A stretch of DNA of 64,000 nucleotides. Source: JAAYXE01 sp964391195 (GTDB lineage: Bacteria > Chloroflexota > Anaerolineae > Anaerolineales > UBA4823). Below the pieces are notes generated by a model. The model did no database searches, was not told where the DNA came from, and saw nothing but the letters and a program-made list of their open reading frames with translations. The translations under genes and the position numbers were made by a program. Location of the stretch: NCBI GenBank assembly GCA_964391195.1, contig CAYMLG010000011.1:1-64000 (forward strand). The letters are read 5' to 3'. Below are positions 8,101-17,203 of this stretch, piece by piece (positions within the stretch are counted from its first letter, which is position 1; each line of letters starts with the position of its first letter).

Positions 8101-9708
8101 CTAGAAGGCCCCTTTTCCGGAGATCACCGCCGCAATCGATCGCAGCAGGATCTCCAGATCTTTGATCGGGGAGTAATTTTGCATGTATTCCAACTCGAGC
8201 CGCAGGCGCTCGTCGAAGTTCAGGTAGCCGCGCCCGTTGATCTGCATGGGTCCGGTGATCCCGGGTTTGAAGGCCAGGCGCTTGCGCTGTTCATCGGTGT
8301 ATTTTTCCACCACCCACAGCTCTTCCGGGCGCGGCCCCACCAGGCTCATTTCGCCCTTTAACACGTTCCAGAACTGCGGCAGCTCGTCCAGGCTCCAGCG
8401 GCGCAAAAACTTTCCCACCCGGGTGACCCGCGGGTCGTTGGGGATTTTGTAGGCCGGCCCCTCCAGGCAGTTGAGCGCCAGCACTTCGCCCACCCGCTGT
8501 TCGGCCCCGTCTACCATGGTGCGCAGTTTATACACCCGGAACGGCTTGCCGTTCTCCCCGGCGCGCTCTTGCACGAACAGGGCCGGCCCTTCCGAATCCA
8601 GGCGGACGGCGATCGCCGCCACCAGCAGCACCGGCGAGGTGAACACCAGCCCGATGGCAGCCCCGACCAGGTCGATGATCCGCTTCAGGAAGAACTTGCC
8701 CATCGGCAGGGTCGGCCAGTTGTGGTCTCGCCGGGGGGGCTGGCGGACGAATCCCACCGCCAGGCCGATGCCCAGGGCCGCGGCCCGCACCACCAGCATC
8801 AGCGGGGTGATCAGCCCGGCCAGCGGGTCATGCCGCAGCACAAAGTACATGAACCGCAGGCCGGTGAGGAAAAAGGCCGCCATGCACGCCGCCGCCGCCC
8901 ACAGCATCCACGGGATGAACAAAGACAGCGCCAGGGCGATCCCCGCCAGCCCCAGGAACCCGATCTGCCACCGCTGCGAGGGGGAGGTGTGAGAGTCGGT
9001 GAACGTTTTTTGTGGCAGCCAGCGCAGCATGTAAGCTTTCCAGTACCCGATCCCGAACTTGCGCTTCCAGTACTCGCCCAGGTCGCGGTCGTGCAAGTGG
9101 TACACCGCTGCCTTCGGGTTGAAATCCAGGCGGTAGCCTTTCTGCGCCAGGCGGAAGGAGAGCTCCTGGTCCTCCACCGAGGGGGCCGTGAACGAGGTGT
9201 CGAACCCGCCGTTTTGCAGGAAAATGTCCCGCCGGTACGCGGCCGAGTAGGTGTCGATGAAGTCCACGTGCGTTTCGCGGCTCATGCGCTCGTACTTGTA
9301 CTGGTACTCCAGTTGTACGAAGCGCGCCACTGGCTCGCGCTGTTCGCTGCGGTAAACGCCCTTCACCCCGATCACGCCCTTGCTGCGGAACGGCCGGGTG
9401 ATTTGTTCCAGCCAGTCTGGGGCGGGGGCGCAGTCGCTGTCGGTAAAGGCGATCACATCGCCGCAGGCCGCCTCGGCGCCCGCGTTGCGTGCCGCCGCCG
9501 GGCCTCCATGCGGGATACGCACCAGGCGGATGTTCGGGTCCTGTTCGAGTGTCCGCGGCGTATCATCGGTTGAGCCATCGTCTACAACGATGATTTCATA
9601 ATCGTGGCGGGGCAGTGTTTGCTTCGCTAGCGCGTCGAGGCATCGATAGATAATGTCCTTCGAGTTGTAGACCGGTACAACGACGGAATAGCGGGGAACA
9701 TGTGTCAC
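8101..9708 (-). CDS. Fused GT2 glycosyltransferase / initiating phosphoglycosyl transferase
   Basis: A two-domain membrane enzyme of 535 aa. Residues about 6-235 are a GT-A glycosyltransferase (VVDDGSTDDT at 41-50, DSD at 90-92, SVEDQELSFRL at about 177-187). Residues 248-320 hold two to four membrane helices. Residues 338-535 form a monotopic phosphoglycosyl transferase (bacterial sugar transferase) with FLKRIIDL, the catalytic Asp441-Glu442 pair in SLDELPQFWN, and MSLVGPRPE. The C-terminal half should load sugar-phosphate onto undecaprenyl phosphate; the N-terminal half could add the next sugar or act on a separate acceptor. These activities are usually on separate proteins. Length and reading frame give no sign of a chimeric assembly. 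Confidence 0.9.
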   Translation of the reverse strand: MTHVPRYSVVVPVYNSKDIIYRCLDALAKQTLPRHDYEIIVVDDGSTDDTPRTLEQDPNIRLVRIPHGGPAAARNAGAEAACGDVIAFTDSDCAPAPDWLEQITRPFRSKGVIGVKGVYRSEQREPVARFVQLEYQYKYERMSRETHVDFIDTYSAAYRRDIFLQNGGFDTSFTAPSVEDQELSFRLAQKGYRLDFNPKAAVYHLHDRDLGEYWKRKFGIGYWKAYMLRWLPQKTFTDSHTSPSQRWQIGFLGLAGIALALSLFIPWMLWAAAACMAAFFLTGLRFMYFVLRHDPLAGLITPLMLVVRAAALGIGLAVGFVRQPPRRDHNWPTLPMGKFFLKRIIDLVGAAIGLVFTSPVLLVAAIAVRLDSEGPALFVQERAGENGKPFRVYKLRTMVDGAEQRVGEVLALNCLEGPAYKIPNDPRVTRVGKFLRRWSLDELPQFWNVLKGEMSLVGPRPEELWVVEKYTDEQRKRLAFKPGITGPMQINGRGYLNFDERLRLELEYMQNYSPIKDLEILLRSIAAVISGKGAF

Positions 9709-9725
9709 GGTTTATTCCTGATGGT

Positions 9726-11201
9726 TCAGATATTGCTTCTTTTTAGTGTTGGTCGGAACAGATATCTAAAGAATGTGCGCGAGGCTTTGAAGATCCGGCC
9801 GGCCTCACGCGGGCTGGTGACGATTTCCCACAGTTTGCTGGCGATGAAATGCGGCCGCAGATAATACTCACGCCGGGCCTGGTCGCACCAGGCGACCACT
9901 TCTTCCGCCGAGAGCCCCGGCTGGGAGACGATCGTGCGGTGCAGGCCGTCCTCGGTCAGCCACTGCTCGTAATCGTCGGTGAGCATATAATGGTTGCTGC
10001 TCGCCCACTCGTAGGCTTCGGTGCCCGGGTAGATCATGATCGGGAAGAACTGGGCGGTGTCGGGGTTCAACCGTTTGGCCAGATCGAGGGTCTTCCTCAG
10101 ACTCTGCCTGGTTTCCCCCGGGTTGCCGGCCATAAAACAGCCGTGCACCAGCACTCTGGCTTTGCGGGCGTCCTCGCGGAACTGGAAGAACTGCTCCACC
10201 GTGATTTTCTTCTTGATGTTGTCCAGCACCTGCTGGTCCCCGCTCTCGAAGCCCACGCACACCAGGCGCAGCCCGGCCTGGCGCAGGCTGTCCAGGGTTT
10301 CATAGCTGACGTCCGCCCGCGAATTGGCAGTGAAGGGCAGCCGGTTGCCGCGCCGGATCAGTTCTTTCGCCAGCGCCTGCGAGCGCCGCTGGTCCACCGT
10401 CAGGGTGTCGTCCTCGATGAAGATCTCTTTCACCTGGGGCAGTTCGCGGGCCACGTATTCGAATTCGGCCGCCACGTTCTCCACGCTCCGCTTGCGGTAC
10501 CCGTGCCCGGTGATGGTTTGTGGCCACACGCAGTAGGTGCAGTGGTATGGGCAGCCCCGCCCGGTGATGATCGCCACCTCCGGGTACTGGGTGATCGAGT
10601 AGAAGTAGTTCTCTACCTTCAGGTGCCGCTTGTACACCTCGCTCACGAACGGCAGTTCGTCCAGGTCGCGGATCAGCGGGCGGTTCGGGTTGTGGACGAT
10701 CTCGCCGTCCTCCGCCCGGTAGCTCAGCCCCAGCACATCGCTGAAATCGCTGCCCCCCTCCAGGGCGCGGGCCACATCGCGCACCGTGTAATCGTACTCG
10801 CCCCGCGCCACCGCCCGCACCGCAGGGTTCGACCGCAGGGTCTCCTCGGGTTTGGCCGTCACGTGCGGGCCCACCATCAGGATCGTGACCTCCGGCAGGC
10901 TGGCGTGGATCGCCTCGGCCACGCGCAGGTCGTTTTGAATGCTGGGCGTGCTGGTGTCGATCACCACCAGCCCGGGTTTAAAGTCGTCCGCCATCCCCAG
11001 CACGTCCTCCAGGGTCAGCCCTTCGGCCGGGGCGTCCACCAGGTCCACCTCGAAACCATCCTGTTCCAGCACACCGGTCGCATAAGCCAGCCAGATAGGA
11101 TAATACATCACCCCGCTCTTGATCACCGCCGGGCTGCGCTGCGAGCGCGAGAACTTCGGATAATAGGGTGCGTTTAATGCCAATATTTTCAACGTTTTCA
11201 C
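9726..11201 (-). CDS. B12-binding domain radical SAM protein
   Basis: A protein of 491 aa. An N-terminal cobalamin-binding-like Rossmann region (about 30-150, with VIDTSTPSIQNDLRVAEAI) precedes a radical SAM TIM barrel whose cluster cysteines are Cys217, Cys221 and Cys224 in GRGCPYHCTYCVW. This architecture is shared with BchE, hopanoid methylase HpnP and many B12-dependent methylases or ring-forming enzymes. The start is a GTG with an AGAGGTG site before it. It lies among glycosyltransferases, so modification of a lipid carrier, sugar or other surface component is possible, but the substrate cannot be read from sequence. An extended -10 box sits at 11237-11245. Confidence 0.85.
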   Translation of the reverse strand: MKTLKILALNAPYYPKFSRSQRSPAVIKSGVMYYPIWLAYATGVLEQDGFEVDLVDAPAEGLTLEDVLGMADDFKPGLVVIDTSTPSIQNDLRVAEAIHASLPEVTILMVGPHVTAKPEETLRSNPAVRAVARGEYDYTVRDVARALEGGSDFSDVLGLSYRAEDGEIVHNPNRPLIRDLDELPFVSEVYKRHLKVENYFYSITQYPEVAIITGRGCPYHCTYCVWPQTITGHGYRKRSVENVAAEFEYVARELPQVKEIFIEDDTLTVDQRRSQALAKELIRRGNRLPFTANSRADVSYETLDSLRQAGLRLVCVGFESGDQQVLDNIKKKITVEQFFQFREDARKARVLVHGCFMAGNPGETRQSLRKTLDLAKRLNPDTAQFFPIMIYPGTEAYEWASSNHYMLTDDYEQWLTEDGLHRTIVSQPGLSAEEVVAWCDQARREYYLRPHFIASKLWEIVTSPREAGRIFKASRTFFRYLFRPTLKRSNI

Positions 11202-11236
11202 TCCACACCTCTTAATTCTAATTACCCCAAAATATT

Positions 11237-11245
11237 ATTCTACCA
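11237..11245 (-). promoter_or_regulatory. Extended -10 promoter element TGGTAGAAT
   Basis: The minus strand reads TGGTAGAAT about 36 nt before the GTG of the radical SAM gene, in a local A/T-rich patch. The same nonamer appears ahead of the flippase gene at 17195-17203, and near matches precede the kinase and livK genes. No good -35 box is seen, as expected for an extended -10 promoter. Confidence 0.45.
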
Positions 11246-11311
11246 ACCTTCTTGCTTCTTCCGCTATGAATATGCCCTAAAAAGCATGACTTTACGTAAG
11301 AGAGGGAGTTG

Positions 11312-11349
11312 GGGGATATGGGCGGCTGCGCAGCCGCCCATATCCCCCT
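11312..11349. repeat. Perfect 38-bp palindrome (hairpin family)
   Basis: Two 19-nt arms meet with no loop; the centre is ggcggctgc/gcagccgcc. It lies in the 262-bp gap between the GT4 gene and the radical SAM gene, both on the minus strand. The outer arm word (gggatatggg) resembles arms of the copies at 22937, 28651, 43282 and 43352. The rest of the gap holds no gene. Confidence 0.8.
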
Positions 11350-11463
11350 AACCTCTATTTTTAAAGCCTGGCTTACGACTTTGAGAAAGCCATACCCTGA
11401 AAAGGCCTTCGCAGCGCTTGCCCCCGGGATTCCGGGCGGTCTTCATAACTCTGAGCCGGTCCT

Positions 11464-12591
11464 TTACCTGGCGGACTGCTCGTACACCTCCTGGATAGTA
11501 GCCACCATCCTCGGCAGCGTGAAATTGGCCTCCAGGTGCCTGCGGCCGTTTTCGCCCATCTTGCACGCCGTTTGCGGATCTTGCAGCAGGCGCGACACTC
11601 GCTCGGCCCACGCCTGGGGCTGCCCGGGCGGGACGAGATAACCGGTCTCGCCGTCTAGCACCAGTTCCGGGCAGCCGTTCACCGCCGTCGCCACCACCGG
11701 TTTGCGCCACGCCATCGCTTCCAACAGCGAATACGGGCTGCCCTCCCAGTACGAGGTGAGGGTGATGAGGTCGGCCGCCTGGATCCAGCGGAAGGCATCC
11801 GGCTGGGCGCCCGGGGCGGAGATCCGTCCCTCCAGCCCGTAAGCCCGGATTCTCGCCCGCACCTTCTCCAGCAGCGGGCCGCCGCCCACCAGCGCAAAGC
11901 GGGCGTCGGGCATGGTTTGCAGCACGATCCGCGCCCCCTCGATGAAATCCAGGGGCGCCTTCTGCTCGCTCATTCTGCCCACCTGCATCACTAACGGCCC
12001 CCCCGTCTGGCGCAGCGCCAGGGCCGGGGCCGGCGGCGGGATGTGCGGGTCGAATTTGTCCAGGTCGACCCCATTGTGCACCGCGACCACCTTCTCGCCC
12101 GGAATCCCGCGCTCGATCAGGCTCCGGCGGTCGGCTTCATTGACCGTCAGGATCCGGTCGGTGATCCTGGACAGAAGGTTTTCGGCGAATAAATATATGG
12201 GCTGCCAATTTTTACGGCGTATGTTAATTGTGTGCGGTGTATATAATATCACACCAGCCCCGCCCAATCGTGACAAAAATCGCGCTACCAGCCCCGCTTC
12301 TTGCGAGTGGACGTGCACCAGATCGTATTCCCCCCGGCGGACCTCGGCGATCAACCCCGATATTGCTTTCGGCGGCCACAGCAGTTTGTGGATGGGCAGC
12401 GGCACTACCCTGGCCCCGGCCGCCCGGTAATTGTCCGCCTGGCTTTCCAGCAGGGTGGGCAGTGCCACCGTAACCTCGAACCGCTGCCGGTCCAGGCGCT
12501 GTACCAACGATAAAAGGTGCTCGGTCTGCCCCGATGGGCTCGGCTCGTAGTACACGAACAGGATGCGCAGCGCTCTGCTTGGTTCAGGCAT
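11464..12591 (-). CDS. GT4 family glycosyltransferase
   Basis: A GT-B fold glycosyltransferase of about 375 aa. It opens with RALRILFVYYEPSPSGQTEH, and the donor site shows an EX7E motif in YWEGSPYSLLEAMAWRKPVV. HNGVDLDKFDPHIPP precedes the typical VMQVGRMSEQKAP strand of the second Rossmann domain. An ATG at 12627 in the same frame would give 12 more residues, but the ATG at 12591 overlaps the upstream gene by only 8 bp and starts right at the conserved fold, so it is preferred. Retaining transfer of a sugar from a nucleotide donor to the growing lipid-linked oligosaccharide is the likely role; the sugar is unknown. Confidence 0.9.
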   Translation of the reverse strand: MPEPSRALRILFVYYEPSPSGQTEHLLSLVQRLDRQRFEVTVALPTLLESQADNYRAAGARVVPLPIHKLLWPPKAISGLIAEVRRGEYDLVHVHSQEAGLVARFLSRLGGAGVILYTPHTINIRRKNWQPIYLFAENLLSRITDRILTVNEADRRSLIERGIPGEKVVAVHNGVDLDKFDPHIPPPAPALALRQTGGPLVMQVGRMSEQKAPLDFIEGARIVLQTMPDARFALVGGGPLLEKVRARIRAYGLEGRISAPGAQPDAFRWIQAADLITLTSYWEGSPYSLLEAMAWRKPVVATAVNGCPELVLDGETGYLVPPGQPQAWAERVSRLLQDPQTACKMGENGRRHLEANFTLPRMVATIQEVYEQSAR

Positions 12592-13561
12592 CCCGCCTCC
12601 GCAAGAACCAGGGGCGCACTCCGGCATGCGAGGCTTTGCTCGCCGCCATCTTTCGCCGTTTCCGGTATGCGCCCGGGGCTAGCCGCAGCAGGTCCACAAG
12701 GCCCAACAGCGCCCTCGGGCGGGTGATCGCCATATATGCCAGGCGGGGGAGTTCTGCCAGCAGAATCAGGGGGAGATCTAACAGCCAGTAAAGCAGGGAA
12801 TCATTTTTAATCATCATCAAGTAACGGTTGCGCAGTGCCAGCCGGGGGCCGGTGGAATCGCCGCCCGGCTTGCGCAGGGTATCGCCCCAGCCGCGCACGT
12901 GCCTGGCCACCGCCTGCGGTTCGTACCGGCAGGTCCAGCCGCATAACCGGGCGCGCCAGGCCAGGTCGGCGTCTTCGCAATAGGCAAAGAAATCCTCGTC
13001 GAAATATTCGCCGTTTGGGGAAAGGTCATCCAGCATCGCCCGCCGGTAGAGGGCGGCCGCGCCGCACGCGCCGAAGACTTCCTCCGGCTGGTCGTACTGT
13101 CCGGCGTCCACCTGCATTTGCCCCCGGTCGTATGGCCGGCGCCGCCGGTCGATGAAAAGCCCGGCCGAATCCAGCCGCCGGGCGTCATCGCTGCGCAGCA
13201 GCTTCGGCGCCACCATCCCCACGCGGGGATCAGCCTTCGCCGCAGCAATCAGTTGGCTCACAAAGTCCGGTTCGGGAATCAGGTCCGGGTTGATCGACAG
13301 CAGCCACGCCCCCCTGGCCGCCCTGGCCCCGCAGTTGAACCCGGCCGCAAAGCCGATATTTTGCTTCTGTTCCAGCAGGCGCACCTCCGGGTGATGGCTG
13401 CGTACCCATTCTGCGCTGCCGTCCTGCGAGGCGTTATCCACAACGATCACTTCCAGGCCGGGGTACGTTTGATTGGCCAGCGCCTCCAGGCAGGCGGGCA
13501 AGCAGGCGGCGTGATTCCAGCTCACCACGATCGCAGATGCTTTTTCCGAGGAGTCCATCAA
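12584..13561 (-). CDS. GT2 family glycosyltransferase (rhamnosyltransferase-like)
   Basis: A GT-A fold enzyme of 325 aa. The donor-binding motif VVDNASQDGSAEWV is near residue 40 and LSINPDLIPEPDF near 90. The acceptor/base region FDEDFFAYCEDADLAWRARL is typical of the rhamnosyltransferase branch of GT2. A C-terminal hydrophobic stretch (LLYWLLDLPLILLAELPRLAYM) suggests membrane association. Translationally coupled to the GT4 gene by an 8-bp overlap. Predicted to build the repeat unit of the surface polysaccharide; sugar specificity cannot be assigned. Confidence 0.9.
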   Translation of the reverse strand: MMDSSEKASAIVVSWNHAACLPACLEALANQTYPGLEVIVVDNASQDGSAEWVRSHHPEVRLLEQKQNIGFAAGFNCGARAARGAWLLSINPDLIPEPDFVSQLIAAAKADPRVGMVAPKLLRSDDARRLDSAGLFIDRRRRPYDRGQMQVDAGQYDQPEEVFGACGAAALYRRAMLDDLSPNGEYFDEDFFAYCEDADLAWRARLCGWTCRYEPQAVARHVRGWGDTLRKPGGDSTGPRLALRNRYLMMIKNDSLLYWLLDLPLILLAELPRLAYMAITRPRALLGLVDLLRLAPGAYRKRRKMAASKASHAGVRPWFLRRRDA

Positions 13562-13644
13562 TCAGCTTCACGGCAGCCAGGCTCGATGTGGCGATTTCAG
13601 TTGCAGGCCGTGGCGGCCGCTCCCGCTGATCGCCCTCATCGAAC

Positions 13645-15627
13645 TCAGCCGTTTGCTTCCATTTCAGAGGTTTGCCCCTGGCCATGGAGGAATGCCAGCA
13701 TCCCCGCAAAGGTCCAGAAGTAGGCGTTCACTTGCTTGACTTCAAGGTTCTGGTAGACCAACCCATCGATAAACACGATCAGCAGGCTGCCCATCAACCC
13801 CAAGATCAAAAGCTTGCGATCGGGAGCGCTTTCCCGGCGGTATGCGCTCAGCGCCAGGCGGCCGATCGCGTACCACAGGAAGCCCCAGGCCAGCAGGCCG
13901 GGGATCCCCAGTTCTACCAGGGCTTTGAGCACCTGGCTCTCGGTGGCAATCGCCGTCTCCGGCATGGTGCGGAAAGCGGCCGCGCCGGTCTTCCCCAGCC
14001 CCTGGCCCCACAGCGGGCTCTCCTGCCAGGCGAGTAGCCCCAGGTTCCAGGCGGCCAGGCGGTCCCGGTTGGTTTCGTCCTTCACCCAGTCGGTGATCGA
14101 GGCCAGGTGCCGCGCCACCGGGTTCACCTGCGGCGGGCGATGGGCCTCCAGGTAGTTCGTCTCCAGGCTGCCCAGTTCCAGGTCAGCCCAACCCGCCCAG
14201 TCGTACGCGTCGTTGTGGTCGGGGCCGGGCTCGGCGATCAGGTACAGGTCCGCCTCTTTCCCCGCCCAGGCCGAGAGGTCCACCACGTAGTTTCGCCAGC
14301 GGCGGTCGCTGGGGTTCAGCTTCGGGTTCAGGTATCGCTCGAAGATGACCTCGCCCCCCTGTGCGCTGCCGGTTTCTTTAATAAAGAGCTTGAAGCTCAC
14401 CCCATCGCCTTTGTCTGGGTTCCATACCTCCGGCGAAAGGGCGATCGAAAAGCGCAGGGCGGCCGCCTCGGGCAGTTCCACGCGGTAGATTACTTCGGCA
14501 GAGCGGTCTGGGCCGGGATGGGTGTAGACCACCTCCCGCCAGTCCTCCACGCGGTCGATGGGGTCGTAGAGCAGCCATTCCTGGTGTTCCGGCTCGCCCA
14601 ACTCCGGTTTCACCCCCATCAGCGAGAGGCCGTCCTGCAGCGGAGCCGATTGGTACTCCGCCCGCACCAGCTCGATGGTGTACCGGTCGGGATCGTGCAC
14701 CGGCTGGCTGAAGAGCACCACCAGCAGGATCACCAGGCCGGCCACTGCCACCGCTCCCATGCCCAGCAGGAACTGCCGGCTGCGTTCGGTCAGGAATTTA
14801 TACCCGGTCAGGACCACCGCCGTGATGGCCAGCGCCGCCCAGATGCCGCGGCTGAAGGTGAGCAGGATGCACACGAACATCAGCGCCGCCGCTCCCCCGT
14901 AGAAGATGCGCTTCCACAGCCGGTCGGGTTGGATCGCCTGGACCAGGGCCAGGGGTAGCAGCAGCGCCAGGGTGTTGGCCAGGGTGGTGGGCGAATCGAG
15001 CACGAAGTACACCCGCCGTAGCTGCGTGCCGTATACGAACACGTCTGGGAACCCCTGCCGCAGCGTGATCTCCTCCGAGGGGAAGAGCGGCCGGTTGGCG
15101 ATGAACTCGATTAGGCCGCCCAGGGCGACCAGCCCGCCGGCCGCCGTCAGCCCTGCGATCAGAATTTTCACCCCCCGCGGGTAGAACCGCAGCGCCTGGG
15201 GCACCAGCCACACCAGGGGCAGGTACATAATGGAGATATACGCGCCCCACAGGCCGGTCAGCCCGCTGCGGTCCAGCAGCAGTCGCAGCAGGATCAGCCC
15301 GGCAAAGGCCAGCGCCGCCCAATCCAATCTGTCGCCGGTGAGCAGAGGCCGGCGCTCGATCAACGAGCGCACGCCCCACAGAAGCACCAGGACGATCAAC
15401 AGCCCCTCTTTCCAATACGTGCCGATGGGATCGGGTAGCAGGAGCTTGATCACCAGGTGAAATGGGATCAGCAGTAAGAAGACCAATACTCCGGCGGCCG
15501 AGATCCGGTCCAACCAGAGGGAAATCCTTTCGCGTTCCCGCAGTGCTGAAGAAAAGTCAATCGTTGCCAAAGTGATATCCTTCCTTACCCTGGAGTGGAT
15601 GGCGAAGGATTCCTGCCAAAAATCCAC
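13645..15627 (-). CDS. O-antigen ligase/polymerase (Wzy-type) with inserted extracytoplasmic domain
   Basis: A polytopic membrane protein of 660 aa. Ten or more hydrophobic segments flank the family hallmark LLTFSRGIWAALAI at about residue 260. Between the N-terminal helices and the last ones (WGFLWYAIGRLAL onward) there is a large hydrophilic insert, about residues 310-530, with beta-rich sequence such as VIYRVELPEAAALRFSIAL, resembling a carbohydrate-binding jelly roll. It probably polymerises lipid-linked repeat units outside the membrane or transfers the polymer to its acceptor. The start is uncertain: the ATG at 15627 overlaps the flippase gene by 71 bp, whereas an internal TTG at 15570 would overlap by 14 bp. 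Confidence 0.85.
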   Translation of the reverse strand: MDFWQESFAIHSRVRKDITLATIDFSSALRERERISLWLDRISAAGVLVFLLLIPFHLVIKLLLPDPIGTYWKEGLLIVLVLLWGVRSLIERRPLLTGDRLDWAALAFAGLILLRLLLDRSGLTGLWGAYISIMYLPLVWLVPQALRFYPRGVKILIAGLTAAGGLVALGGLIEFIANRPLFPSEEITLRQGFPDVFVYGTQLRRVYFVLDSPTTLANTLALLLPLALVQAIQPDRLWKRIFYGGAAALMFVCILLTFSRGIWAALAITAVVLTGYKFLTERSRQFLLGMGAVAVAGLVILLVVLFSQPVHDPDRYTIELVRAEYQSAPLQDGLSLMGVKPELGEPEHQEWLLYDPIDRVEDWREVVYTHPGPDRSAEVIYRVELPEAAALRFSIALSPEVWNPDKGDGVSFKLFIKETGSAQGGEVIFERYLNPKLNPSDRRWRNYVVDLSAWAGKEADLYLIAEPGPDHNDAYDWAGWADLELGSLETNYLEAHRPPQVNPVARHLASITDWVKDETNRDRLAAWNLGLLAWQESPLWGQGLGKTGAAAFRTMPETAIATESQVLKALVELGIPGLLAWGFLWYAIGRLALSAYRRESAPDRKLLILGLMGSLLIVFIDGLVYQNLEVKQVNAYFWTFAGMLAFLHGQGQTSEMEANG

Positions 15628-17089
15628 CGTAGACCAGTAAAAGTGTAACGCCTCCGAACAATAAGATCAGCCAGGGCGATAATCCAGGTTGCAGGCGGTT
15701 CGCTCCAGCTTGCAAAATGACGGCTGCCAGGGCCGCCAGGCCGGCCGCCAGAGTCGTCACCGCCGCTTGCTGCCAACCCGGCCCGCTGATGCGCCAGCCG
15801 ATCTGCTTCCGGGCCAGCCCGGCCAACAGTAGAAGCTGCGCGCCCAGGCCGAGGGCCGCAGAAATAGCCAAGCCATTATACCCAAAATATTGGAGCAAGA
15901 TGAGATTCGCCCCCAGGCGAATCAGGGTTTGGCAGCCGTTCACCGCCAGGACGGTCTTCCCGCTCTTCAGGGCGTACACCACCCGCCACAGCGGCTGGCA
16001 CAGGGCGTCGATGATCACCGCCCCCGTGTAGATCGAGAGCGAAACCCCCACCGCCCGGGTGTCCGCCGCGGTGAACGCCCCGTATTCCAGCAGCGCTTGC
16101 ACCACCGGCTGGCGCAGGGCGATCAACCCGAACCCGGCCGGCAGCGCCAGCGCCAGTACCATCCCCATCGCCCGGGTGAGGGTGCGGCGCGCGGCGCCCA
16201 GGTCTTGCGCCGCGATCGATTCGGAGAGGGTTGGGAATAACACCGTTGATACCGCCAGCCCGCTCACCTGCCCCACGGTGAGCGCCAGGTGATAGCCGAA
16301 GTTGAGCACGGCCGCGCTGCCCTCCCCCTGCGCGGTCGCCATTGCCCGGTCGATAAACAGGATCAGGTGGTGGGCGCCGTAGCCCGCCGCCATCCAGCCC
16401 AGCAGCCGGAAGGCCGGCCCGAGGTCCACCCGCTCTGCACTCACCCCGCCCGCGACCTGGCGGCGCACGCTCAGCAGCAGCGGCAGTTGGAACAGCACCG
16501 CTGCCAGGGCGCCCAGCGTCACCGCCGGCCCGGCGCGCATCAGGGGCTGCTCGAATGGCAGCCAGAGCAGCCCGGCGATGAACACCAGGTTGAAGACTGC
16601 CGTGGTCAGGGCGGGGCGCGCAAAGCGCCGGTATACCTGCAGCAGCGCCCCCATCAAGGTGGATACCCCCATTAACAGCAGCCCGGGGAGCATCGGGTAG
16701 AACACCCTCAGCGCCTGGGCCCGTTCTGCCGACTGGAAACCGGGGGAGAGCCAGGCGAGCAGCACCGGCGACGCCCAACCAATCGCGGCCGCCAGCGCCA
16801 GCATCCCCCCTGCCAGCCACATCCCCAGGCGCATGGCCGCCCCCCACGCCGCCGCCTCCCCCTGCTGCCGGCTGGCCTGCGCGAACAGCGGGATCACCAC
16901 CGGCGAAAGCACGATCGGCAAGGCGACATAGACGAACTCCGGCAGCGCGTACGCCACCAGGAAGATGTCAGTGGAACGACCTGCGCCCAACGTAGCGGCC
17001 AGCGCCGACTGGCGTAGAAAACCGGTCGCCATGGCTGCCCCCAGGCTAAGTATTACAATGACCGTCGCTCGCAGGTCTCGATTATCCAT
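15557..17089 (-). CDS. MurJ/MviN-family lipid flippase, probable Wzx role
   Basis: A multidrug/oligosaccharidyl-lipid/polysaccharide (MOP) flippase of about 510 aa with 13-14 predicted helices. It starts MDNRDLRATVIVILSLGAAM; an upstream in-frame ATG at 17161 would add 24 charged residues unlike the family. It contains FLRQSALAATLGAGRSTDIF in the first helices, as in MurJ/MviN, and LPEFVYVALPIVLSPVVIPLF. The gene heads the minus-strand polysaccharide cluster and overlaps the polymerase gene, so transport of the undecaprenyl-linked repeat unit is more likely than lipid II transport, although MurJ function cannot be excluded by sequence. Confidence 0.87.
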   Translation of the reverse strand: MDNRDLRATVIVILSLGAAMATGFLRQSALAATLGAGRSTDIFLVAYALPEFVYVALPIVLSPVVIPLFAQASRQQGEAAAWGAAMRLGMWLAGGMLALAAAIGWASPVLLAWLSPGFQSAERAQALRVFYPMLPGLLLMGVSTLMGALLQVYRRFARPALTTAVFNLVFIAGLLWLPFEQPLMRAGPAVTLGALAAVLFQLPLLLSVRRQVAGGVSAERVDLGPAFRLLGWMAAGYGAHHLILFIDRAMATAQGEGSAAVLNFGYHLALTVGQVSGLAVSTVLFPTLSESIAAQDLGAARRTLTRAMGMVLALALPAGFGLIALRQPVVQALLEYGAFTAADTRAVGVSLSIYTGAVIIDALCQPLWRVVYALKSGKTVLAVNGCQTLIRLGANLILLQYFGYNGLAISAALGLGAQLLLLAGLARKQIGWRISGPGWQQAAVTTLAAGLAALAAVILQAGANRLQPGLSPWLILLFGGVTLLLVYGGFLAGILRHPLQGKEGYHFGND

Positions 17090-17194
17090 AAGGCGGGCGG
17101 GAAAACTGGGTCTGAAATGTTGTCCGGTAATTCGCCGGATTGGTCGCTGTCTTGATGGCATGGATGCTGGCCGGCGGGAGATTAGAGATTCCCT

Positions 17195-17203
17195 ATTCTA
17201 CCA
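17195..17203 (-). promoter_or_regulatory. Extended -10 promoter element TGGTAGAAT ahead of the polysaccharide cluster
   Basis: The same nonamer as at 11237-11245, on the minus strand, about 105 nt before the flippase ATG at 17089. No clear -35 box. The stretch 17204-17360, up to the end of the next gene, holds no other feature that I can recognise. Confidence 0.4.

Noticed and set aside
9849..11177. Open frame of 442 codons on the plus strand, opposite the radical SAM gene
   Set aside because: Antisense to conserved CxxxCxxC and barrel sequence; composition typical of an overlapping false frame.
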